Positions 50,801-55,726 of a DNA stretch of 64,000 nucleotides are shown here, in pieces (the first letter of the stretch is position 1; the number at the start of each line of letters is the position of its first letter). The DNA is taken from positions 1-64,000 of the forward strand of contig JAFDXN010000014.1 of NCBI GenBank assembly GCA_018267915.1, written 5' to 3'. The stretch comes from Bacteroidota bacterium (GTDB lineage: Bacteria > Bacteroidota > Bacteroidia > Chitinophagales > Chitinophagaceae). Under the pieces are notes generated by a model, which saw nothing but the letters and a program-made list of their open reading frames with translations, did no database searches and was not told the DNA's origin. The position numbers and the translations under genes are program-made.

Positions 50801-51670
50801 GCAAGAGTTAGTACCGGTAACAGTCAGCGTGCCGGAAGTTGCAGTGTTGCTGAAGTTCATGGTAATACTATTACCAGAACCGTTGATCGTGCCACCACTG
50901 CCGGTATAGAACCAGTTATATGTTGTTACGCTTGGATCGTTTGTTACTGAATAAGATACCCCGGTCTGACCTTGACACACAGGAGAAGTGCCAGTGATCA
51001 CGCTAGGCTGAGAAGGAACAGCCGTTACTGTTACAGCTATCGTCCTGGCCACCGACGTACCGCAGGCATTGGTTGCGTATACGCTCACTGTTCCTGATGT
51101 AGCATTAGCAGCAAAACTGATGTTCGCTGTATTACCGGCCGCTGCTATAGAAGCACCGTTGCCCGAGTAACCCCATGTGTAAGAGGTAACGTTGGGGTCC
51201 GAAGGCACTGTATACGTCACATTGTTCTGCCCTGCACACACTGTTGTGGAAGACACAGTGAAATTGCCCGGTTGTGCAGGCAACGCAGTGATGGTAACGG
51301 TAAATGACTTGTTGATAATATTACCAAGGTTATCGACAACCCTGATAATAAAGTTATCTGTTCCGCTGTAACCTACGGTAGGCTGATAAGTAGTACCGGC
51401 AGGCGTAATACCAAAGCCACCCGATGGCTGGGTTTGGGAGAAGCCGTTAAGGCTACCATGTGCCGGTCCGGAATTGATGGACCAGGTAAGTGTGCCGGCG
51501 GTTAGATCGTCGACTGCTAAGTAGCCGTCCAGCGAGACTGCCGCAGCATTTTGACAAATTGTAAAACTTGCTGTGTTGCCCGACGAGAACGTAGGCGCTG
51601 CCAGGGCAAAGCCCGGCAACATAGCCAAAATTGATACAACCCAAAGAAAACGCGTAACTGTTCTTTTCAT
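41831..51670 (-). CDS. Giant T9SS-secreted repeat protein (3279 aa, 28 PKD-like domains)
   Basis: A signal peptide (1-24) is followed by a Tandem-95-like Ig domain (to about 135; PTVGYSGTDNFIIRVVD). Then come 28 consecutive domains of about 86-89 residues (about 136-2570) built on LPxQPxxF, TVCQGQ, VxYTVPNDP, YTWTYSGxGATI, SGTLSVTATNACGTS and ARTIAITV, each with a cysteine pair expected to form a disulfide. Three larger Ig-like domains follow (about 95 residues each, TxCxGS and YQWQ), then a parallel-beta-like segment (WTGVINTAWSNPGNWSC; about 2865-3100), then a type A sorting domain ending LQTIKFTKQ. Likely a long surface filament or adhesin; ligand unknown. Confidence 0.93.
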   Translation of the reverse strand: MKRTVTRFLWVVSILAMLPGFALAAPTFSSGNTASFTICQNAAAVSLDGYLAVDDLTAGTLTWSINSGPAHGSLNGFSQTQPSGGFGITPAGTTYQPTVGYSGTDNFIIRVVDNLGNIINKSFTVTITALPAQPGNFTVSSTTVCAGQNNVTYTVPSDPNVTSYTWGYSGNGASIAAAGNTANISFAANATSGTVSVYATNACGTSVARTIAVTVTAVPSQPSVITGTSPVCQGQTGVSYSVTNDPSVTTYNWFYTGSGGTINGSGNSITMNFSNTATSGTLTVTGTNSCGTSTQRTFAITVNSLPSAPASFTASTATVCQGQNNVVYTVPSDPTATSYNWSYSGANTSIVNSGNSAFLSYGAAATSGILSVSITNSCGTSSALNLPITVNSIPAQPGSFTVSSTTVCAGQSNVQYSVPNVAGVTYTWTYSGNGASITNSGNTAYISFSASATSGVVSVTASNACGTSTAQVVPVTVNTVPSQPGNFTASTATVCQGQTGVVYTIPNDPTVTSYNWTYSGAGGNISGSGNSITMSFSASATSGTLSVTATNACGTSTARTLSITVNSLPTQPSNITGNSTVCQGQNNVAYSVTNVAGNSYTWSYSGGGATINGVGNAITINFSATATSGTLSVFATNACGTSATTVLAITVNPLPTQPANFTASSATVCQGQSGVVYTVPNDPTVTSYNWTYSGAGGTINGSGNSITMNFSNTATSGTLSVTATNACGTSTARTIAITVNPLPSQPANFSVFTTPVCAGQTGVVYTVPNDPTITTYTWTYSGAGGTITGSGNSITMNFSNTATSGTLSVTATNACGTSTARTLAVTVNPLPSQPGVITGTTPVCQGQNGVAYSVTNDPTVTYTWTYSGAGGTINGTGNAITMNFSNTATSGTLSVTATNACGTSTARTFAITVNPLPSQPSNFTVFSSSVCQGQTGVVYTVPNDPTVTTYNWTYSGAGGSINGSGNSITMNFSATATSGTLSVTATNACGTSTARTIAITVNTVPSQPAAFNQGLTTVCAGQTGVVYGVPNDPNATSYTWVYSGLGATITGTGNTVSVDFSNTATSGTMSVSAVNACGTSIPRTMSITVTPIPSQPGNFTTFSSTVCQGQNGVAYTVPNDPTVTTYTWSYSGTGGTIIGSGNSITMNFNNTATSGTLSVTGTNACGTSIARTINITVNGVPAQPLAFTQSSATVCQGQTGVVYTVPNDPTATSYTWTYSGTGATISGTSNTVVVDFSNTATSGTLSVVANNSCGSSPARSIAITVNTLPAQPGAFLTGPATVCQGQNNVVYSVPLDPSVSYTWSYSGFGATIVTANNTASISFSNTATSGTVNVYATNACGNSTVRSMLVTVNPLPTQPAAFITSSSSVCQGQNNVTYTVPNDPTVTYVWSYTGSGATINGTGNSVLINFSATATSGTLNVTANNACGTSTPRSVNITVNPLPAQPANFTTFTSIVCQGQNNVAYTVPNDPTVTYTWSYSGAGATITGTGNSVLISYANNATSGTLSVTATNVCGTSTARTIAVTVNPLPNQPGLFTTFSATVCQGQNNVAYAVPNDPTVSYNWSYSGTGATISPYGDSVSINFSNTATNGTLSVTATNGCGTSAARTLLITVNPLPNQPGVFTTSSPTVCQGQNGVVYAVPFDPTVTYTWSYSGLGATINGTSNTVSVDFSTTATSGTLVVTANNGCGASTPRTLAITVNPLPAQPLAFTTSSATVCQAQTGVIYTVPLDVTATGYTWQYSGTGATINGTTNSVTVDFSNTATSGTLSVWANNACGASATPRTIAITVNPLPLQPAAFTQSSATVCQGQNGVVYVVPAVANATSYTWTYSGTGATITSFGDSAIVDFATTATSGTISVTATNACGTSAARTLAVTVNPLPNQPAAFTASTATVCQGVNGVTYTVPNDPTVTYTWTYSGTGVTINGTGNSVTLNFGLTATSGTLSVTANNACGTSAARTIAITVNPLPLQPGVFTAFSNPVCQGQNNVVYTVPNDPTATSYTWTYSGLGATITGSTNSVTINFSASATSGTLSVVANNACGASPTPRTLAITVNPLPAQPSPFTASSTTVCQGQDSVFYAVNNDTSVSYIWSYTGAGATILNANLAGTYINFANNATSGTLSVSAVNGCGLSVARTVAVTVNPLPNQPFNFTTLSPTVCQGQNNVTYTVPNDPTVTYAWSYSGTGATITPIAPGNSATVNFSATATSGTLSVTASNSCGTSAARTIAITVNPLPAQPAAFTTFTNPVCQGQSNVSYAVPFDPAVTYTWAYSGTGATITPTAVGDSVVVSFNATATSGNLSVTATNSCGTSAARTLAIVVNPLPTQPGAFTASSATVCQGQTGVVYTVPNNPLVTYTWTYSGTGATINGTGNSVTVDFSATATSGTLSVTATNACGTSTARTIAITVNPLPATPGAFTVFNASPCQGQTNVTYTVPNVAGVTYTWTYSGFGATITGAGNSVNINFSNTATSGTLSVTATNGCGTSAPRTLAINVRLLPNQPNGFTTFSSVVCQGQTGVVYTVPLDTAITTYNWTYSGTGAIISAAGNSATVDFSATATSGNLSVTATNSCGTSAPRTIAVTVNQPPSITTQPVNRTICQGSNTTFNVVATGTAITYQWQVNDGTGWVDLTNTAPYSGVTTATLSITTATFVMNGYQYRVVVSGSCPPAATSNAATLTVNTSPTLVSQSPSVTVCEGDNALFSITATGTGLNYQWQVDPGTGFVNVPAAPPYSGGTTATLTITGVTTAMDGYNYRVIVTGSCAPVATSGTVTLNVNALPAVTTDPIDATACAGSSATFTVGATGAGITYQWQENTGSGFVNISDNATYNGTTTATLTINGLTAAMSGNQYRVVVTGTCPPPAISNFATLTVSTTASWTGVINTAWSNPGNWSCNTLPNASTDVFVPTTAPNMPLVDIPGAICNNLTIDPAASVAFTGVGNKLELKGSVTNNGTFDPSLGEVILSGDVNQFVPGAIYQSIRLDGQFDKTIQGVSTVTDSVVLNKGYLIIGNNDLTVTSTGAIYGGDSTSFIVTNGTGKVIDVNVGFGGKMGNIKFPVGATRNSYTPLTLANNGVADAFAVQVYDNIYSSYTNDIPTSPALTDNAVAKTWIVQEGTPGSSNVSLTLQWNSYDELPGFNRSACYLSHYIDPIWHPGLTGPAFGSGPFNVTLAGITTFSPFGVASAGSPLLVHNTSNDNDDIMVFPNPVTGSEMYVRFENAPKGDVAIRIIDMLGKVVAIYNVDAAQFRGGTIPVKVSDLANGDYMLQLTDKNNAPLQTIKFTKQ
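43800..51262 (-). repeat. 28 tandem ~260-bp repeats inside the giant gene
   Basis: About 260-267 bp per unit. Copies differ by many synonymous and some non-synonymous changes and a few codon indels, so the array is old but homogenised. Some neighbouring units (for example the ones with NPLPSQP followed by TGVVYTVPNDPT) are closer to one another than to distant ones. Coordinates are approximate. Confidence 0.85.
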
Positions 51671-52038
51671 AGGTGTGACGTTAGTGCTTGAAAACTATTA
51701 AGATTAACAAAATAACTCTACTCTTTTAAGTATATCCGCGGATAGCCCAAAAATATACGAGGGTAAAGATAATAATCTGAAAATATAAGTCAAGTAGTCA
51801 ACCGTTTTATTCTAAAAATAATTTTAATCCATATGGGACAATAAGAGACGTCGCAAATGTTCCGAAAATAGGCGTTACGTCAATAATTATAAATAATATT
51901 ACTAATTTTATTTTATCCTATTAGATGACAGACATTTTAAAGTTATACCCCATAGATAAGAATAAAATAAAGCGGAACTTTTCGGAAAACTATAACAATA
52001 TTCTAATGTGAGCGTCTGGCCAAATACATACAAAATTT
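51671..52038. other. AT-rich intergenic region between the giant gene and the Omp85 gene
   Basis: Holds the divergent promoters of the two genes. 51748-51755 is a reverse-strand TATTTTTG about 78 nt upstream of the giant gene's ATG; 52039-52046 is the TACCTTTG of the Omp85 gene. The centre (51770-51930) is very AT-rich and has no gene. Confidence 0.55.
51748..51755 (-). promoter_or_regulatory. -7 element TATTTTTG of the giant gene
   Basis: Reverse-strand TAnnTTTG match implying a leader of about 70 nt. Confidence 0.45.
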
Positions 52039-52046
52039 TACCTTTG
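52039..52046 (+). promoter_or_regulatory. -7 element TACCTTTG of the Omp85-like gene
   Basis: TAnnTTTG match inside the longest reading frame, which shows that translation starts further downstream. Confidence 0.6.
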
Positions 52047-52088
52047 CACCCTTTCAAGGTCAAAATCTGTAAATATCTCCCCACGCAA

Positions 52089-53312
52089 TTGACGCATACT
52101 CATAAGATATTTATTATATTATTCTTGTTATTTATCAATGCAAGTACATTCGGTCAAGCGGTTAGTCGTCCGCTTTCGAAGGAGAAGGTAAACAGTAGCG
52201 ACGAGAAAGATATTTTTGACATCGCCCGGAAGATCTTGCGCCTGAGGGTGAGCAACCCCACGGACACACCAAAGGTCGATTCAAAAAAAATACGTATATC
52301 TGCGCTGCCTTCAGTAGGCTACTCTTTGCAAACCAACTTCGCAATCATCGGCTTTGCCAACGCTGCTTTTTATACATATGATCTACCGGACGAACGGGCT
52401 TCTACAGTACTAACCAGCGTAGCATACACTTCTTACAATCAGGTCATTTTCCCGGTTCAGGCGAACTTCTGGACAAAGCATAACGATTTTAATATAGTTA
52501 CCGACTGGCGCTACATGTACTACCCTTCTTTCACCTATGGACTGGGAGGATATACAAAACCGTCGGATGGATACATGATAGATTATTCTTACCTAAAGCT
52601 TCATCAAACGGTACTAAAATCCGTGGCTGATAAAACATATATAGGTCTCGGTTATGATCTTGACTATTATTGGAATGTCAATGAAGAAAATCCACCGGCA
52701 GGAAAAATAACTGATTTTCAGCGATATGGGTTGAAAAAGACATCTGTTTCCTCCGGTATCTCAGTTAATGTACTTTATGATAGCCGCCAAAACACGATCA
52801 ACCCCGACAATGGCTGGTATGCAACTATTGCCTACAGGCCACATTACACCTTTATGGGGAGTGACGCTAACTGGGCTGCTGTAGTTGGAGATTTCCGTAA
52901 ATACCTTAAGCTCCCCACTAGGCGTCGACAGGTAATTGGGCTATGGAATTACGATTGGTTATCTTTTGGCAATACGCCCTATCTGCAATTGCCCAGCACG
53001 GGCTGGGATCCCTTTGTAAACACTGGCAGGGGCTACATACAAGGCCGTTACAGAGGTAAAAGAATGCTATACCTGGAATCCGAGTACCGGGTGGACATAA
53101 CGAACGACGGCTTGCTGGGCGCTGTCGTGTTCGCAAATGCGGAAAGCTTCAGCGAAGAGAAAACGAACCGCTTCGAAACCATAGCACCGGGCTACGGCGC
53201 GGGCATCCGTATAAAACTGAACAAACACTCCCGCACCAATCTCGCCATCGACTATGGACTTGGCCTTAACGGCTCCAGAGGATTCTTCGTCAACCTGGGC
53301 GAGGTTTTTTAG
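52089..53312 (+). CDS. Omp85-type outer-membrane barrel without POTRA domains
   Basis: About 407 residues from a TTG at 52089; an upstream GTG-initiated frame (52008) overlaps the -7 element. After a signal peptide (KIFIILFLLFINASTFGQA) and a linker, the protein is a barrel of the bacterial surface antigen type: the family motif GRGYIQGRYRGKRMLYLESEYR (near 320) and a C-terminal strand ending LGEVF. No POTRA repeats precede the barrel, so it is not a standard BamA or TamA. Known short Omp85-type barrels exist; a role in exporting a neighbour is only a guess. It is divergent from the giant gene. Confidence 0.77.
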   Translation: MTHTHKIFIILFLLFINASTFGQAVSRPLSKEKVNSSDEKDIFDIARKILRLRVSNPTDTPKVDSKKIRISALPSVGYSLQTNFAIIGFANAAFYTYDLPDERASTVLTSVAYTSYNQVIFPVQANFWTKHNDFNIVTDWRYMYYPSFTYGLGGYTKPSDGYMIDYSYLKLHQTVLKSVADKTYIGLGYDLDYYWNVNEENPPAGKITDFQRYGLKKTSVSSGISVNVLYDSRQNTINPDNGWYATIAYRPHYTFMGSDANWAAVVGDFRKYLKLPTRRRQVIGLWNYDWLSFGNTPYLQLPSTGWDPFVNTGRGYIQGRYRGKRMLYLESEYRVDITNDGLLGAVVFANAESFSEEKTNRFETIAPGYGAGIRIKLNKHSRTNLAIDYGLGLNGSRGFFVNLGEVF

Positions 53313-53383
53313 TATTCCCTACGGCTGATCTAATTTTTGAATACCTTATAGCTTTATAGATTTAACTGATTTTAAAAATTACG

Positions 53384-53393
53384 TGTACGTACA
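53384..53393. promoter_or_regulatory. Palindromic operator candidate of the MarR-YceI unit
   Basis: TGTACGTACA, a perfect 10-bp palindrome directly abutting the -7 element (53394-53401). MarR proteins typically bind such palindromes in their own promoters, so autoregulation is plausible. Confidence 0.6.
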
Positions 53394-53401
53394 TACATTT
53401 G
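53394..53401 (+). promoter_or_regulatory. -7 element TACATTTG of the marR gene
   Basis: TAnnTTTG match ending 4 nt before the ATG at 53406, so the mRNA is probably leaderless. Confidence 0.7.
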
Positions 53402-53405
53402 CATT

Positions 53406-53861
53406 ATGAAACTGGAAGAAGCTTTAAAAAGCAGCCGTTTTACAGACGAGAAACACAAAGCAGGATTAAACATTCTGTATACCGCCTACTGGCTGAAAAG
53501 TCACATCAGCTCAGCGCTGAAGGAAACGGGTATCACTTCTGAACAATTTAACGTGATGAGGATACTGAAGGGGAAACATCCTGAACAGATGTGTGTGAAA
53601 GACATTGCCTCGCGCATGCTGGAGAAAAACTCCAACGTGCCCCGCATAGCCGACAAACTCGTCGCGAAAAAATTAGTAAAACGCAGCACTTCAAAGCTTG
53701 ACAAAAGGGAGACTGTGATGAACCTGACGGACAAAGGTCTTCAAACCCTTGAGCAAACCAACGCCATCGTAGAAGACTTGAATAGCAGGATCATCGGCAT
53801 CAGCAATGAAGAAGGCAAAATGCTTAATGAGCTAATAGAAAAACTAAGATTAATAGATTAA
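53406..53861 (+). CDS. MarR-family transcriptional regulator
   Basis: 151 residues with the winged-helix layout: dimer helices at both ends, helix-turn-helix EQMCVKDIASRMLEKNSNVPRIADKLVAKKLVKR (about 58-92) and a wing with the conserved basic/acidic KLDKRETVMNLTDKGL. Probably a dimeric ligand- or redox-responsive repressor. The promoter has a palindrome next to its -7 element, and a YceI gene follows by 19 nt with a strong ribosome-binding site, so it probably represses its own operon. Confidence 0.93.
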   Translation: MKLEEALKSSRFTDEKHKAGLNILYTAYWLKSHISSALKETGITSEQFNVMRILKGKHPEQMCVKDIASRMLEKNSNVPRIADKLVAKKLVKRSTSKLDKRETVMNLTDKGLQTLEQTNAIVEDLNSRIIGISNEEGKMLNELIEKLRLID

Positions 53862-53868
53862 AAAATAA

Positions 53869-53880
53869 AAAGGAGAACTT
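53869..53880 (+). promoter_or_regulatory. Strong Shine-Dalgarno of the yceI gene
   Basis: AAAGGAG (53869-53875), 5 nt before ATG 53881. Most Bacteroidota genes here lack a clear SD, so this is notable. Confidence 0.6.
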
Positions 53881-54435
53881 ATGGCAACTACAAAATGGGT
53901 ATTAGATACCTCACATTCGGAGATCCAATTTAAGGTTAGGCACATGATGATCGCCAATGTAACCGGGAAGATCCAACAATTCGACGCGAACGTTGAAACG
54001 GAAGGTGACGATTTCACCACAGCAAAGATCCATTTCACGGGCGAAGTTAGTTCGATAACTACTAACAATGCCCAACGTGATGGACACCTCCAGGGCGAGG
54101 ACTTCTTTGACGCGGCCAACCATCCGCAGATTAGGTTTGAGGCTACAAAGTTGGAAAAGATTGACGATGAACATTATACAATGACCGGCAACCTGACCAT
54201 GCGCGAGACTACAAAAGAGGAATCATTTAAAGTAACATTTGGCGGCTTGCAGAAAGACCCCTGGGGCAATCTGCGCGCAGGTTTCTCAATTGAAGGAAAG
54301 GTAAACAGGAAGCAATACGGACTTAACTGGCATGCAGTAACAGAAGCAGGCGGCATAGTAGCAGGCGACGAGATAAAGATACAGGCAGAAGTAGAGTTTA
54401 TAAAAAAGGTAGACGATCTGAAGGATGCAGCCTAA
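53881..54435 (+). CDS. YceI-family lipocalin-like protein, cytoplasmic form
   Basis: 184 residues of the YceI fold (extended lipocalin binding isoprenoid-type lipids): WVLDTSHSEIQFKVRHMMIANVTGKI at the N-terminus, RDGHLQGEDFFDAANHPQIRFEATKLEK in the middle, and GNLTMRETTKEESFKVTFGGLQKDPWGNLRAGFSIEG. No signal peptide, unlike many YceI proteins. Second gene of the MarR operon. Followed by a bidirectional terminator. Confidence 0.92.
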   Translation: MATTKWVLDTSHSEIQFKVRHMMIANVTGKIQQFDANVETEGDDFTTAKIHFTGEVSSITTNNAQRDGHLQGEDFFDAANHPQIRFEATKLEKIDDEHYTMTGNLTMRETTKEESFKVTFGGLQKDPWGNLRAGFSIEGKVNRKQYGLNWHAVTEAGGIVAGDEIKIQAEVEFIKKVDDLKDAA

Positions 54436-54467
54436 GACAGGAACAGATAAACAGGCAGGACAGTAAA

Positions 54468-54494
54468 AAAAGTGCGGTTTTAAACCGCACTTTT
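54468..54494. terminator. Bidirectional terminator
   Basis: AAAAGTGCGGTTT (54468-54480) pairs with AAACCGCACTTTT (54482-54494), serving the yceI gene and the convergent nuclease/phosphatase gene. Confidence 0.85.
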
Positions 54495-54513
54495 CAATTT
54501 AGTTCACTCTGTA

Positions 54514-55566
54514 TTAATTGGTTGCCCGCACCAGGTATACTATTGTGGGGAAGTGGTCGCTGTAGCCGTTGATCCAGGTAGTGCCGGAAAACGAACGGTG
54601 CGGCGAACCCTTATATTCGCCATTGCTCTGTATCAGGAAGTCCTTATTAAATACTTCGGCCTTATAATATTGCCAATGCGCATCATCTTTCTTTAAGAGC
54701 GGCGCGGTGAACATGATTTGATCAAAAAGGTTCCAGGAATTATCCCATGCCAGGGTGCCGATCCCCTTTTTGTAAAAAGCCACCCAGGGATTATATATCC
54801 CGTTCTTTTCCACTTTGTTACGGTCGCCGCTGGCGCCCAGGACCTTAACGACACTCGGGCTAGTCGGATCGTCGTTCAGGTCGCCCATAATAAATACCCT
54901 GCTTTCCGGGTTGGCATGCATTAGCGAGTCAACGATCTTTCTGTCTACAGCTGCAGCGATCGCCCGCTTAGGGGCACTTGCCGCCTCACCGCCACGCCGC
55001 GACGGCCAGTGGTTAACCAATACATGCACCGTATCGCCCAGCAGCAGACCGCTAACTCTTAGTATATCCCTTGTAGTTTCCTTACCACCGCTACCGCCGA
55101 GGTTTACATGGTACGGCTGCGCATCGAGCACAGTAAAATATTTTGGGTTGTAAATAAAACCCGTATTAATACCACGCTCGTCAGGACCATAAAAGATCAC
55201 ATATTTATAGTGCCTGTCCCGTATTTCAGGCTGGCTGATCAGTGCGTCCAAAGACCCGCTGTTTTCTACTTCCGCTACGCCCACGAATGCAGGTCCGTCA
55301 GGCGTTAATTCAGTACCCAATTTTTCCAGCACGGTCGCCAGGTTGTGCGCCTTCTGTTGAAATATCTCATCAGTATAATGATACGCGCCTTTAGGTGTAA
55401 ACTCTTCATCGTTTTTGTTCGGATCGTCCTTCGTATCAAAGAAATTTTCACAGTTGTAGAACGCGACAGCAACGACATGGTAATTCTTCTTTTGTGCTAC
55501 ACAGGTAACAGTAAAACAGGTGGAAAACACCAACAAAAGCAGCAACAATCGATTAGTTATTACCAT
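54514..55566 (-). CDS. Secreted endonuclease/exonuclease/phosphatase family protein
   Basis: 350 residues with an N-terminal signal peptide (LLLLLLVFSTCFTVTCVAQ). EEP-fold motifs in order: AFYNCENFFD, VGVAEVENSGSLDAL (metal-binding Glu), LVNHWPSRRGG, IMGDLNDDPTSPS and WINGYSDHFPTIVYL, with the catalytic SDH at the end. This is the typical secreted Bacteroidota EEP protein, a DNase or phosphodiesterase of uncertain substrate; release of phosphate from extracellular nucleic acids is plausible. Convergent with the yceI gene. Confidence 0.9.
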   Translation of the reverse strand: MVITNRLLLLLLVFSTCFTVTCVAQKKNYHVVAVAFYNCENFFDTKDDPNKNDEEFTPKGAYHYTDEIFQQKAHNLATVLEKLGTELTPDGPAFVGVAEVENSGSLDALISQPEIRDRHYKYVIFYGPDERGINTGFIYNPKYFTVLDAQPYHVNLGGSGGKETTRDILRVSGLLLGDTVHVLVNHWPSRRGGEAASAPKRAIAAAVDRKIVDSLMHANPESRVFIMGDLNDDPTSPSVVKVLGASGDRNKVEKNGIYNPWVAFYKKGIGTLAWDNSWNLFDQIMFTAPLLKKDDAHWQYYKAEVFNKDFLIQSNGEYKGSPHRSFSGTTWINGYSDHFPTIVYLVRATN

Positions 55567-55679
55567 GACTTTTCTTAATTTTTTGCAAAGGAACGAAAAA
55601 AGGCAGTGTCAGCCCTTCGCATGTCGTGGGTAACAATTTGATAATCTAAATCTTTTCCTTCGGCCTCAGTAAAGAATAG

Positions 55680-55687
55680 TACTTTTG
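55680..55687 (+). promoter_or_regulatory. -7 element TACTTTTG of the TonB-dependent receptor gene
   Basis: TAnnTTTG match that covers the first codon of the longest frame at 55685, so the real start is ATG 55727. Confidence 0.65.
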
Positions 55688-55726
55688 CAGGCATTTATTT
55701 TACTGAAAAACAATTATGTTTTCTAT

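Noticed and set aside
52008..52088. GTG start 81 nt upstream for the Omp85-like protein
   Set aside because: The extension overlaps the -7 element TACCTTTG and precedes the signal peptide.
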